From Clostridia bacterium (GTDB taxonomy: Bacteria > Bacillota > Clostridia > Christensenellales > Aristaeellaceae): a stretch of 22,296 nucleotides of DNA. Of the stretch, positions 1 to 7,938 are shown piece after piece. The position numbers and the translations under genes were made by a program. Below the pieces are notes generated by a model, which worked only from the letters and a program-made list of their open reading frames with translations, ran no database searches and had not been told where the DNA came from. The stretch covers positions 1-22,296 of the forward strand of contig CAAEUQ010000177.1 in assembly GCA_900759005.1 (NCBI GenBank), given 5' to 3'. Within the stretch, counting starts at the first letter, position 1. Every line of letters starts with the position of its first letter.

Positions 1-133
1 CCCTCAACTCAGTTCCAACAAGCGTTTCACTCTTCCGAATCTGACTGTTTCTTGTACAGTTTGTACGTTTTCTGTATCGTTTTCAAGGATCGCGCCGCCG
101 CGTTTCAGCCTCAGCGCCTCGCTCGCGACAACG
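1..133 (-). other. Probable rRNA operon leader (5' part of a transcript leaving the window)
   Basis: No protein gene is convincing here. Read on the minus strand, the segment follows a very strong promoter and contains a CCTTGAAAACGATACAG-like stretch, resembling the CTTTGAAAACTGAAC-type sequence often found before 16S rRNA genes of Firmicutes. No 16S sequence is reached before the window edge. The identification rests on promoter strength, the missing ORF and this resemblance, so it is an inference. Confidence 0.5.
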
Positions 134-139
134 TATGAG

Positions 140-168
140 ATTGTATCACATCCCCATCCCCTTGTCAA
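140..168 (-). promoter_or_regulatory. Strong sigmaA-type promoter, probably for an rRNA operon
   Basis: On the minus strand TTGACA (163-168) is followed by a 17-base spacer and TACAAT (140-145). Upstream of the -35 (about 169-215) the DNA is A/T-rich with A- and T-runs, as in an UP element. No ORF follows before the window edge, which fits a stable-RNA promoter. Confidence 0.75.
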
Positions 169-274
169 CCCTGTTTTTGCAACTTTTCAATACCTTTACA
201 TTGTTTGCTATTTTAGGGTGCAATCATGCGCTTTTTCGCCGCTGCATACGCTTCTTTGAGGGAGGCGAGGCGTT

Positions 275-1375
275 TTGACCAGGCGAATGCGCATTTTCTG
301 CGTTCTGATACTTTTGATTCTGATTCCGGGCGCGATTTGCGTTTCCCGCGGACTGCCGCCGCAGACGAATGTGCTAATTGCTGAAAAATATGCCGGCTGG
401 AGCGGCGTTCTGCGCGTATGGCTCTGCGAGGGCTGGGCGGCGGGACGCAGCATTGCCGGCTGGATCAACGCTTCTGCCGCCGTATTTGAGCGCACGCACG
501 ACGGCGTTTTCATTCAGGTTACAATCGTGGACAGCGAAACACTCGCGCGGCTTCCTGAATCGGGATTGAATTTGCCGGATCTGATTTTGTTTCCAACCGG
601 CGCGCTGAATGCCGAAACGCCGCTCGATCCCGAATCGCCCGTCCGCCCGATTGCGCTCGGCGGGTATCTCTGGGCAATCAATCGGACGCTGATCGACCGT
701 GTGCCCGCCGATCTGAGCAAAACGCCCGTCGGTTTGCCCATGGACACGCCGGAAAACTGTTATTCGGCGGCTCTGCTCGCCCTGTGCTCAGGCAGCAGTC
801 CGGAATCCGGCGCACAATCGCGCGGTGGGATGGATCTCGGGCTGGATTCAAGCGCAACGCCCGCGCCCGTTGAATCCTCGCCGCGATGCACACTTCCGGA
901 AAACCTGACCGCCGCTGCGGACGCATTCGATCAGTTCATCTCCGGTCAGCTCGCGCTGATTCCCGTTTCACTCAATGACATTTCGCGGCTCGAGCGGCTT
1001 TCCGAGCGCGGCAAGGCACCGGACTGGCAGGTGCTCGCGCCGGGAAATCTGGCGTTTACCGATCAGGCGCTTTACCTTGCGGTGCCCGAATCCAATTCCG
1101 ATCGACTGCCGCTCGCTCGCGCATTTGCGAAGCAATTATTGGAAGGCGAAGCGCAGAGCGCACTCGGCAAACGCGGTCTGATTCCCGTGTGCGACGTGCC
1201 GCTCGGTCTGCCGAGCACCGATCCCTTATGCATACTCGCGGAATCATTGTATACATCGTGCGTTTATTTGCCGGATGCTTTTTCATCCATTCCAAGCAAT
1301 GTTCCGATTATCCCGAACATTGCTGAGCAGACATTCGCCAATATATCCGGAATTCACGAATGGGTGCATGAATAA
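275..1375 (+). CDS. Secreted or membrane-anchored solute-binding-like protein
   Basis: This 366-aa protein starts with a short positive stretch and a hydrophobic segment (residues about 5-23), so it should be exported. No clear lipobox is seen: the only nearby Cys follows G-A-I. Residues about 44-95 (GVLRVWLCEGW, then a helix with AAVFERTHDG and VFIQVTIVD) resemble the first lobe of family 1 extracellular sugar-binding proteins of ABC transporters. A later TDQALYLAVPE and an AxxFAKxLLEGEAQ helix also fit that fold. No permease or ATPase is adjacent, so transport is not established. The TTG start is chosen because GGGAGG (260-265) lies nine bases upstream; an ATG at 287 has no comparable site. 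It is divergent from the rRNA-type promoter. Confidence 0.6.
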   Translation: MTRRMRIFCVLILLILIPGAICVSRGLPPQTNVLIAEKYAGWSGVLRVWLCEGWAAGRSIAGWINASAAVFERTHDGVFIQVTIVDSETLARLPESGLNLPDLILFPTGALNAETPLDPESPVRPIALGGYLWAINRTLIDRVPADLSKTPVGLPMDTPENCYSAALLALCSGSSPESGAQSRGGMDLGLDSSATPAPVESSPRCTLPENLTAAADAFDQFISGQLALIPVSLNDISRLERLSERGKAPDWQVLAPGNLAFTDQALYLAVPESNSDRLPLARAFAKQLLEGEAQSALGKRGLIPVCDVPLGLPSTDPLCILAESLYTSCVYLPDAFSSIPSNVPIIPNIAEQTFANISGIHEWVHE

Positions 1376-1404
1376 ACGCTATTATAATAGGTAGAAACTC
1401 GTCA

Positions 1405-1433
1405 TTGAATTTTGCGGAAAAGCGTGTTATAAT
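1405..1433 (+). promoter_or_regulatory. sigmaA-type promoter for the AI-2E-family gene
   Basis: TTGAAT (1405-1410), a 17-base spacer and TATAAT (1428-1433) lie 35 bases before the 1469 start. It probably drives the downstream run of genes to 5303. Confidence 0.75.
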
Positions 1434-1468
1434 GACCTCAAACGAATCTACATAGATGGAGAAACGCG

Positions 1469-2713
1469 ATGAAGAGCAATCTTTCCCCCGAAATGCGCGC
1501 GAAGACGCATTCAAACATTCTCGTCGTTGCCGCAGGCATGGCAATGCTGGGTGTGCTGGTGTATCTGAACAACATTTTAACCGGAATCAATATGCTGCTC
1601 GGCGTGATCACGCCGTTCCTGATCGGCATCGGTCTCGCGTTTTTGCAGCTGCCGATTGTGCGCAACGTGGAGCTGGTTCTGAAAAAAACGCTGTTCCGCC
1701 GCTGCAAACGCCCGAAGCTGATGCGCGCCATAAGCACGACGATCGCGCTTTTGGCGATACTCGCGCTGCTGACCGCGTTTCTGGGCATTCTCCTGCCCCA
1801 GATCGTATCGTCCGTTCGATCGCTGATTTCGATCATCGGCGCGTTTGTAAACGAAAACGCCGAAAGCATGAACCAGTTGCTCGGGCAGATCAAATTCCTG
1901 TCGTTCGAGGGCGCGCAGGTCGCGCTGGACTGGCAGAAAATTTTTGAAGAGCTCACGAAGAATATCATGCCGCTGCTCGACAGCATCATGGTTGTTTCCA
2001 GCGCGATTTATCAGCCGGTGTTCCAGCTGTTCATCGGGCTGATCACCGCGTTTTACCTTCTGATGGACAAGGAGCATCTCTGCGCGCAGTTCAAAAAGAT
2101 TACCTATGCGTTTGTGCCGAAGGAAACGAGCGAATCGCTGATTTACTGGACGCGCCGTGCCAGCCGGATTTTCTCGGGCTTCCTGTCCGGAAAGATCATC
2201 GATTCGATCATCATCGGCTGCCTGTGCTATGTCGGAATGCTGATTTTTAGAATCGAATACCCGCTGCTGATCAGCGTAATCGTCGGTATCACGAACATTC
2301 TGCCATTCTTCGGTCCGTTCATCGGCGCGATTCCGAGCGTTCTGATTCTTTTGATCGTAAACCCCTACAGTGCGCTGTGGTTCGGAATTTTCATCGTCAT
2401 CCTTCAGCAGATCGACGGAAACATCATCGGCCCCCTGATTCTGGGCGATTCCGTGGGCATCGAACCGCTGTGGATCATGATTTCGATCGTTATGGGCGGC
2501 GGACTGTTCGGATTTACGGGAATGCTCCTGAGTGTTCCGGCGTTCGCGCTGCTATACGCGATTCTGCGCGCGCTCGCGGATTCGCGGCTGAAAAAGCGCG
2601 GAATGCCTGTTCCGTCCGATGAATACCTGAATTTTCCGCCGCAGCGCGACGACGATTCTCCCCACCGCAGCAGACTGTTCCGAAAGGGCAAAAAGAAGAA
2701 TGCTTCCCGCTGA
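1469..2713 (+). CDS. AI-2E family transporter (YtvI/PerM-type membrane protein)
   Basis: The 414-aa protein has several hydrophobic segments: two near residues 17-60, one at about 85-110, one at about 175-200, and a cluster at about 245-370. The family hallmarks are the long soluble helical segment between the early and late membrane segments, the GLITAFYLLMDKE stretch, and the late motif with ISVIVGITNILPFFGPFIG followed by LQQIDGNIIGPLILG. This is the AI-2E/PerM superfamily; members export autoinducer-2 or act as ion antiporters, and the substrate cannot be read from sequence. The C-terminal tail is basic (RKGKKKNASR). GGAG lies ten bases before the ATG. The 3' end overlaps the methyltransferase gene by 14 bases, so the two are co-transcribed. 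Confidence 0.88.
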   Translation: MKSNLSPEMRAKTHSNILVVAAGMAMLGVLVYLNNILTGINMLLGVITPFLIGIGLAFLQLPIVRNVELVLKKTLFRRCKRPKLMRAISTTIALLAILALLTAFLGILLPQIVSSVRSLISIIGAFVNENAESMNQLLGQIKFLSFEGAQVALDWQKIFEELTKNIMPLLDSIMVVSSAIYQPVFQLFIGLITAFYLLMDKEHLCAQFKKITYAFVPKETSESLIYWTRRASRIFSGFLSGKIIDSIIIGCLCYVGMLIFRIEYPLLISVIVGITNILPFFGPFIGAIPSVLILLIVNPYSALWFGIFIVILQQIDGNIIGPLILGDSVGIEPLWIMISIVMGGGLFGFTGMLLSVPAFALLYAILRALADSRLKKRGMPVPSDEYLNFPPQRDDDSPHRSRLFRKGKKKNASR

Positions 2714-4034
2714 ATTTATCAATGAAATCCGCGCGCAGCTCGGCGATGAAACCGAAGCGTTTCTGCGCGCGCTCGATGCGCCGCCGACACTCGCAATGCG
2801 CATAAACGCGCTGCGCCCCTATGCGGAAGACGCTGCAAAGCCGTTTGCGGGCGAACGCGTTCCGTGGGCGGCAGACGGAAGATACCTGATTTCCGGCGCG
2901 CGTCCCGGCGCGTCGCTCGCGCATACCTGCGGCGCGTTCTATCTTCAGGAAGCGAGCGCGATGGTATCCGCGGCGGTGCTGAACGCGCAGCCCGGCGAAA
3001 AAATTCTCGATCTGTGCGCCGCGCCCGGCGGAAAAAGCTCGCAAATTGCATTCGCCATGCGCGGTCAGGGCGTACTCGTTTCGAACGAGCCGATTCCAAG
3101 CCGTGCGAAAATTCTCGCGGAAAACCTTGAACATCTCGGCGTCGTAAACGCAATCGTGACGAACGAATACCCCGAGCGTCTTTATCCCAAATGGCGCGAA
3201 CTTTTTGATGCGGTGCTCGTCGATGCGCCCTGTTCCGGCGAAGGAATGTTCCGCCGCGAACCCGCCGCGCGCGACGAATGGAATCCGCGTTCTCCGGAAG
3301 GCTGCGCGCGAAGGCAATCCGGCATTCTCGATTGCGCCGCGGAAATGGTGCGACCCGGCGGGCGGCTGGTCTATTCCACCTGTACATTCAACCGAACGGA
3401 AAACGAATTCACGATCGAGGCATTTCTCGGCCGCCATCCCGAATTTACGCCGGAGGAATTCTCGCTGCCCGGGCTCGGCAATTCTACGAATGGCGCGCTC
3501 CGCGTCTGGCCGCACCGCGCGCAGGGCGACGGGCATTTCGTCGCGCGCCTGCGAAAAGCGGGCGAACCGACTGCGCCGATCAAAATGAAGCCCCCGCGCG
3601 AAAAGAAAAAGCCGCAGCGCCCTGCAAAAACCGTGTCCGAAGAGAGCAACGAATCGCTGATCGCCCGCCTTTCCGAAATCGCGACACTGCCGATTGTGCT
3701 TCTAAACGGCACGCCCATCCGTCAGGCGGATTACATTCACCTGCTCCCCGCCGGCGCGCCGCCTCTGGACGGCATCCGCACCGCAAAACCGGGGCTTTGC
3801 CTGATGCGCGTCGGCCGCAGCCATATTCAGCCGATGCCCGCGCTGGCAATGGCGTGCACGGACGAATCCACCCCGCGCGACTGGCTCGCCACCGCGCATA
3901 ATACATTCGAGCTTCCCGAACCTGAAGCGCTCCGCTTCCTGAACGGCGAACGCCCGGAATCCAGCGATGGCAAAAAGCGCTGGACGCTGCTGACCTGCAA
4001 TCGCCTCCCGCTGGGCTTCTGCAAGCTGGCGTAA
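2700..4034 (+). CDS. rsmF: RsmF/NOP2-type rRNA cytosine-C5 methyltransferase
   Basis: The 444-aa protein is a SAM-dependent RNA m5C methyltransferase of the NOL1/NOP2/Sun family. The SAM-binding motif LDLCAAPGGKSSQIA is at about residue 103. VLVDAPCSGEGMFRREP (about 176) carries one conserved Cys, and RLVYSTCTFNRTENE (about 225) carries the catalytic TC motif, so both family cysteines are present. The C-terminal third (from about residue 320) includes DGIRTAKPGLCLMRVGR and ends in NRLPLGFCKLA, as in the RsmF/YebU C-terminal RNA-binding module, which argues against RsmB. The target is presumably 16S rRNA. It sits between a membrane-protein gene it overlaps and a pseudouridine synthase, forming a small rRNA-modification pair. 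Confidence 0.9.
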   Translation: MLPAEFINEIRAQLGDETEAFLRALDAPPTLAMRINALRPYAEDAAKPFAGERVPWAADGRYLISGARPGASLAHTCGAFYLQEASAMVSAAVLNAQPGEKILDLCAAPGGKSSQIAFAMRGQGVLVSNEPIPSRAKILAENLEHLGVVNAIVTNEYPERLYPKWRELFDAVLVDAPCSGEGMFRREPAARDEWNPRSPEGCARRQSGILDCAAEMVRPGGRLVYSTCTFNRTENEFTIEAFLGRHPEFTPEEFSLPGLGNSTNGALRVWPHRAQGDGHFVARLRKAGEPTAPIKMKPPREKKKPQRPAKTVSEESNESLIARLSEIATLPIVLLNGTPIRQADYIHLLPAGAPPLDGIRTAKPGLCLMRVGRSHIQPMPALAMACTDESTPRDWLATAHNTFELPEPEALRFLNGERPESSDGKKRWTLLTCNRLPLGFCKLA

Positions 4035-4059
4035 ATTCACATTGAAAGGAAGAGCATTC

Positions 4060-4773
4060 ATGTCCGACCTGCTGCGTCTCGACAAAATCCTCAGTCTCGC
4101 CGGAATCACCCGCACCGCCGCGCGCAAAATTATCGCCGCCGGCCGCGTAACCGTGGGCGATACCGTTCAGCGCGACCCCGGCTTCAAGGCGCGCATCCCG
4201 GACGTGCGCCTCGACGGCGAACTGCCCGGCGCGGAGACGGAAATTCACCTCATGCTCAACAAGCCCGCCGGCGTAATCACCGCCACAGAGGACAAAAAGC
4301 TCCCGACTGTCGTCGATCTCCTGCCGGAAAAATATCAAAACCGCAAAATCGGTCCCGTCGGCAGGCTCGATCGCGATGTGACCGGTCTCGTCATCCTTAC
4401 CACGGACGGCGAAATGGCGCATCGCCTGATCTCGCCGCGCCACAAGGCGGAAAAGCGCTATCGCGCTATCTGTGAAGGCTCGCTTACACAGGCGGACGCG
4501 GATGCATTCGCCGCCGGAATCGAGCTCTCCGATTTCACCGCGCTGCCCGCGAAACTGGAAATTCTTTCCTCCGGCGAATCCGAATCCACCGCGGACGTGA
4601 TCCTTGCCGAGGGCAAATTCCATCAGGTCAAGCGGATGTTCATCGCGATCGGTCATCCGCTCAAATCCCTTTCGCGATTGCAAATCGGCGGCGTAACACT
4701 CGATCCCGCCCTGAAGGAGGGCGAATTCCGTCCTCTGACCGAAAGTGAAATTCAAAATCTGAGATCCTATTGA
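4060..4773 (+). CDS. RsuA/RluB-family rRNA pseudouridine synthase
   Basis: The 237-aa protein has an N-terminal S4 RNA-binding domain (residues about 4-55: LRLDKILSLAGITRTAARKII, then AGRVTVGDTV). A pseudouridine synthase domain follows, with LMLNKPAGVITATED and the catalytic-loop motif GPVGRLDRDVTGLVILTTDG, whose Asp in RLDRD is the nucleophile. EGKFHQVKRMF is the conserved RNA-contact motif near the C-terminus. Length and motifs fit RsuA (16S rRNA), but RluB or RluE specificity cannot be excluded. The ATG at 4060 is preferred over an upstream TTG because AAAGGAAGAG (4045-4054) lies five bases before it. It starts 25 bases after rsmF, and its stop codon overlaps the ribosome-binding site of the next gene. 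Confidence 0.9.
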   Translation: MSDLLRLDKILSLAGITRTAARKIIAAGRVTVGDTVQRDPGFKARIPDVRLDGELPGAETEIHLMLNKPAGVITATEDKKLPTVVDLLPEKYQNRKIGPVGRLDRDVTGLVILTTDGEMAHRLISPRHKAEKRYRAICEGSLTQADADAFAAGIELSDFTALPAKLEILSSGESESTADVILAEGKFHQVKRMFIAIGHPLKSLSRLQIGGVTLDPALKEGEFRPLTESEIQNLRSY

Positions 4774-4784
4774 GGCAAACGAAA

Positions 4785-5303
4785 ATGATTGCATACCACG
4801 TCGCCACGGATTCGCCCATTCAGCCCGGTCAGGTAATTGCGTTTGATGAAAATCATCGCAGCGGCGTATATCTGCGCGTTCATGAAAAGCTGAATCTGAT
4901 CCGCGACATCTATTCAAATCCCGAAAAATACCGCGATCACACGCTCGGTCATCATACCGCCGTCGCACTGCGCGAGCTGGCGCTCGAGGAAGTTCGATTG
5001 AATCGTTATCCAAATTATCCATCAAGAATGGAATGTTTATACGCATCTGAAACGCTCGATGAAGCGGAAAAATGGGCGCAGTTCTTCCTGAAAATCGGTC
5101 GCCCAACGTTCTCGATCGCAAAAATCGAATCGCTGGGCAGGGTATTCGCCGGCGATGCGGCAAAGTGCTTCGAAGGTCGAATCGACCATAAAGAGAATCT
5201 CCGTCTCGCGGAGCAATACTGGCAGTCCACCGCCGCCGACGTAAAGGAGCTTCTGATCGGCGACAAAATCAGAGTTCTCGAAATTGTGAAAACCTTTGAA
5301 TAA
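4785..5303 (+). CDS. DUF2441-like protein of unknown function
   Basis: The 172-aa soluble protein starts MIAYHVATDSPIQPGQVIAF and contains ALEEVRLNRYPNYPSRMECL followed by a SETLDEAEKWAQFF helix. From memory this matches DUF2441: a YHV...GxxI start, then a YP..PSR..CLYA..T..EA..W motif. Some domains of this shape resemble ADP-ribosyltransferase folds, but no catalytic assignment is possible here. The ATG at 4785 has TGAGG (4771-4775) at suitable distance, overlapping the rsuA-like stop codon, so translation is probably coupled. It is the last gene of the plus-strand run; the hairpin at 5315-5336 follows. Confidence 0.6.
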   Translation: MIAYHVATDSPIQPGQVIAFDENHRSGVYLRVHEKLNLIRDIYSNPEKYRDHTLGHHTAVALRELALEEVRLNRYPNYPSRMECLYASETLDEAEKWAQFFLKIGRPTFSIAKIESLGRVFAGDAAKCFEGRIDHKENLRLAEQYWQSTAADVKELLIGDKIRVLEIVKTFE

Positions 5304-5310
5304 AACGTGC

Positions 5311-5336
5311 AAAAGGGCGCTTCCCGCGAAGCGCCC
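5311..5336 (-). terminator. Hairpin terminator between convergent genes
   Basis: GGGCGCTT (5315-5322) and AAGCGCCC (5329-5336) form a perfect 8-bp stem with a 6-base loop. On the minus strand it is followed by TTTT and a second T-run shortly after, so it mainly serves the 5358-6095 gene. It may also stop plus-strand transcription. Confidence 0.75.
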
Positions 5337-5357
5337 TGCGAATTTCACCGAAACTGT

Positions 5358-6095
5358 TCAAACCCAGCGTTCAATCTCCTCCGCAATCCGCGCGCAGGCA
5401 TAACAGCCCACCCCGCAGCCGGTTCGCAAACCAACTGCCGCAAATTCGCGCGCGCGCCGCGAATACGTCTTCACCTTCGAAGGTTCCGGCTGTTCAATCC
5501 GTTTCAGTCCCTCCGAAAACAGCATAATCCCCGCCGAAACTCCCGAATCGGCAGGACTGGGCTCTTCCGCAAAGCCGTTCGGACGATTGGTGCAACGCAC
5601 TTCGCCCGCGGGAATGGCTCTCGCATCGGCGGGACGGCCTGCTTTGATAGAATTGTTTGAGAAATTCTCGCGGCGAGTTTCTCCCATCGAAACGACCTTT
5701 GAATCAACATTTCGACCCACCGTATTCACCCCGCGAAAGCGCTCCAGCGAATGCGAAAGGAATCCACGCGGTGCAAATCTCCGCTCAAATTCAATCATCA
5801 ACTCTGCCCGCGGCGAAATCAGCAACGCGCCATTCGAAAAAGCGCAATCAAACCCGATTTGCATCAGCTCGCGCTTCAACGCTTCCTCAAGCCTGATTTC
5901 ATTCGACGATTCGCAGCGCAGATTATCTTCGATCGTTTGTCCTCCGCTACAGCAATTCCGTTTCGGCAGCCGCACAAAATACAGCGTCTCCCCTTTGTCG
6001 CAGAGAATTACCACGCCCTCCGGCAATGCCGAACGCACGTGCGCACGCAGTTCCCGAGCATATTTCTTCAGCGAATTCAATTCATAATTATACAT
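5358..6095 (-). CDS. Unrecognised 245-aa protein
   Basis: I do not recognise this protein. No signal peptide or membrane segment is seen. The first 40 residues (MYNYELNSLKKYARELRAHV, then PEGVVILCDKGETLYFVRLPKR) look like a small alpha/beta domain. Residues about 66-115 (EEALKRELMQIGFDCAFSNGALLISP...MIEFERRF) continue a plausible fold. A polar low-complexity linker follows (about 130-195). The end is Cys-rich (RTGCGVGCYACARIAEEIERW), where GCGVGCYAC has three closely spaced Cys that could bind a metal. The start is uncertain: no clear ribosome-binding site precedes the ATG, and a TATAAT overlaps it. A terminator follows directly. Confidence 0.5.
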   Translation of the reverse strand: MYNYELNSLKKYARELRAHVRSALPEGVVILCDKGETLYFVRLPKRNCCSGGQTIEDNLRCESSNEIRLEEALKRELMQIGFDCAFSNGALLISPRAELMIEFERRFAPRGFLSHSLERFRGVNTVGRNVDSKVVSMGETRRENFSNNSIKAGRPADARAIPAGEVRCTNRPNGFAEEPSPADSGVSAGIMLFSEGLKRIEQPEPSKVKTYSRRAREFAAVGLRTGCGVGCYACARIAEEIERWV

Positions 6096-6220
6096 TCAAA
6101 GTATCAGCCTGCTTTCCGAACAGCCGGCAATCGCCATCGACGCTTTCGCACATTGCACAGCTTTACAGAGTATTCCTCACTACGTACCATGCGCTGCATT
6201 TTCCTGCGCGAAAACCGCCG

Positions 6221-7696
6221 CTATCCTCTCAAAACCTCCGGCAAGAACTCCACAATATCTCCGGCGACCATTCCGCGCGAACCGTATTTCCACTGCGCGC
6301 GTTCGCCTGCCAGTCCGTGTATCTCGCTCGCCAGCGCCGCATTCAGCGCCGTCGTTCGCTCCGATTTTTCCGCAATCAGCGCGCCCATGATACCCGACAG
6401 TATATCTCCGCTGCCGCCGCGCGCCATACCGCTGCATCCCGACGCGCTCACGAACGTCTCTCTGCCATCCGAAATCACGCAGCTCGCACCTTTGAACAGC
6501 GCGCACGCTCCGAGCTCGCTCAGTCTCCGCGCCGCTGCAATCGGATTTTGAAGCAGCTCGTCCAGCCCGTCCGTCCCGCGCAGCAGCCTTCGCGCTTCGC
6601 CCGGGTGCGGCGTAATCACATGATATTTGCGCAGCAGACCCTGCATTCCGTTTGCAGCGATCAGATTCAGCGCGTCCGCATCGATCACCGCCGGCAACCC
6701 GCTTTCCAGAACCGCGCGCACCGCGTCGAGGTTGGCGCGCATCGAAAGTCCGCAGCCGACAACCGCCGCTGTTTTTCCGACAAATGCCGCGCGCAGCGCA
6801 TCCGTTCCCGCGATCGCGCCGTCCTTTTCCGGCAGCGGCACGCACATTGCGCCCGGAACCAGCGTCTGCAAAATCGGCACGATCGATTCAGGGCACGCGA
6901 TAGTGACCAGCCCGACGCCCGTTCGCATCGCGCCGCGCGCGCACATCACTGCCGCACCCGCCATGCCGAACGATCCCGCGACGATCAGCAAATGCCCGCA
7001 CAGGTTTTTATACACATTGCGCCGACGCGCCGGAAGTTGCCGCGCCACGTCGCCCGCATCCATCAGGCGAATCGGCGATTCAAACGCCGCGTCCGGAAAT
7101 CCGACGGGTGCAATCGAAACTTCGCCCGAAACCTCCAGGCCGTCCTGCAAAAACAGCCCCGGCTTTCCAAATCCGAACGCGACCGTCCGCGCCGCGCGCA
7201 CGCAATGCCCATATGCCCTGCCCGTTTCGCCGTTCAGACCGGACGGAATGTCCACGGCGATCACCGGCGCGGCGCTTTCGTTCATCCGATCGATCCACGC
7301 CGCATAAGCGCCGTCCGGCTCGCGCGAAAGCCCCGTTCCGAGCAGCGCGTCGACCCACGCGGAAGGCTCTTCCGAAACGGCGTTCACGATTGGAACGCCC
7401 GCATTCTCCGCGCGGCGCAGGTTTTCAAGCGCATCCGCCGAGCGCAGCGGCTTTGGAATCACGATTTGCGTTTCATACTCGTCCTTCAAAATCCGCGCGC
7501 AGGCGATTCCGTCTCCGCCGTTTCCGCCGCTGCCGCAGACGAAAATCACTTGTCCGCCCGCCGGAACCGTTTCGCGAACCACATCCGCCAGCGCTTCCGA
7601 CGCGCGCTCCATTGCATCGATCGATTTTACGCCTGTCGCTTCAAAATATCGCGCCTCACACGCGCGCATATCCTCCGGCAAAATCAGTCTTCTCAT
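6221..7696 (-). CDS. nnr: Bifunctional NAD(P)HX epimerase / ADP-dependent NAD(P)HX dehydratase
   Basis: The 491-aa enzyme repairs hydrated NADH and NADPH (NADHX, NADPHX). The N-terminal YjeF/epimerase domain (about 1-210) carries VCGSGGNGGDGIACARIL, a DALLGTGL motif and AVDIPSGLNGETG. The C-terminal ribokinase-like dehydratase domain (about 215-485) has NVYKNLCGHLLIVAGSFGMA, VIDADALNLI, TPHPGEARRLL, FKGASCVISDG and GMARGGSGDILSG, the last being the nucleotide-binding and catalytic region with its Asp. Length is typical of the fused form. AGGGGG precedes the ATG by eight bases and a good promoter lies upstream (7718-7746). It appears to be transcribed alone, divergently from the VanX-like remnant. 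Confidence 0.95.
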   Translation of the reverse strand: MRRLILPEDMRACEARYFEATGVKSIDAMERASEALADVVRETVPAGGQVIFVCGSGGNGGDGIACARILKDEYETQIVIPKPLRSADALENLRRAENAGVPIVNAVSEEPSAWVDALLGTGLSREPDGAYAAWIDRMNESAAPVIAVDIPSGLNGETGRAYGHCVRAARTVAFGFGKPGLFLQDGLEVSGEVSIAPVGFPDAAFESPIRLMDAGDVARQLPARRRNVYKNLCGHLLIVAGSFGMAGAAVMCARGAMRTGVGLVTIACPESIVPILQTLVPGAMCVPLPEKDGAIAGTDALRAAFVGKTAAVVGCGLSMRANLDAVRAVLESGLPAVIDADALNLIAANGMQGLLRKYHVITPHPGEARRLLRGTDGLDELLQNPIAAARRLSELGACALFKGASCVISDGRETFVSASGCSGMARGGSGDILSGIMGALIAEKSERTTALNAALASEIHGLAGERAQWKYGSRGMVAGDIVEFLPEVLRG

Positions 7697-7717
7697 CCGA
7701 ATTGCCCCCTTTTTTCC

Positions 7718-7746
7718 ATTATAATCGCGATTTGCGGCACGGGCAA
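7718..7746 (-). promoter_or_regulatory. sigmaA-type promoter of nnr
   Basis: On the minus strand TTGCCC (7741-7746), a 17-base spacer and TATAAT (7718-7723) lie just upstream of the nnr ribosome-binding site. Confidence 0.75.
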
Positions 7747-7766
7747 GCGTTTTTTACGCAATCTCC

Positions 7767-7794
7767 TTGCCCCGCGCGCGAAAAATGGTCTAAT
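7767..7794 (+). promoter_or_regulatory. Possible promoter of the VanX-like remnant
   Basis: TTGCCC (7767-7772), a 16-base spacer and TCTAAT (7789-7794) lie about 25 bases before the ATG at 7820. This suggests the truncated gene once had a promoter divergent from that of nnr. Confidence 0.35.
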
Positions 7795-7819
7795 CATTCT
7801 TCGAGAAAAAGCGAGCGCT

Positions 7820-7938
7820 ATGCCAAACATTCCCTTTTCCGCGGATTCCTCGAGCTTCGTCTATGTCGCCAACGCGGCGCCGGACGTCATTCATGAAATG
7901 TGCATTACACGACCTGCAATCTCATCAGCGCGCGCATC
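7820..7938 (+). pseudogene. 5' remnant of a VanX-like (M15) D-Ala-D-Ala dipeptidase gene
   Basis: From ATG 7820 the frame reads MPNIPFSADSSSFVYVANAA, then PDVIHEM. The core FVYVxxxxPDVIxEM resembles the start of M15D dipeptidases, which commonly read FVYV.DVIPDV..E.RY. Shifting frame by one base near 7901 gives YTTCNLISARI, matching the next family block (Y.TxNF.GxRIDGY). A one-base deletion therefore seems likely. After about 7938 the sequence instead matches mnmA on the other strand. The catalytic domain is entirely absent. Family members cleave D-Ala-D-Ala or act in wall recycling; this remnant cannot. The assignment comes from pattern memory over about 35 residues. Confidence 0.45.

Noticed and set aside
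226..384. Short plus-strand ORF starting MRFFAAAYASLREARRF
   Set aside because: It overlaps the solute-binding-like gene in another frame, has no ribosome-binding site and no recognisable content.
1379..1390. CTATTATAATAG palindrome after the first gene
   Set aside because: It is short, A/T-rich and without a T-run or G/C stem; chance is sufficient.
3580..5163. 527-aa minus-strand open frame
   Set aside because: It is a mirror of the rsmF, rsuA-like and DUF2441-like genes, with Arg-rich low-complexity composition and no recognisable domain.
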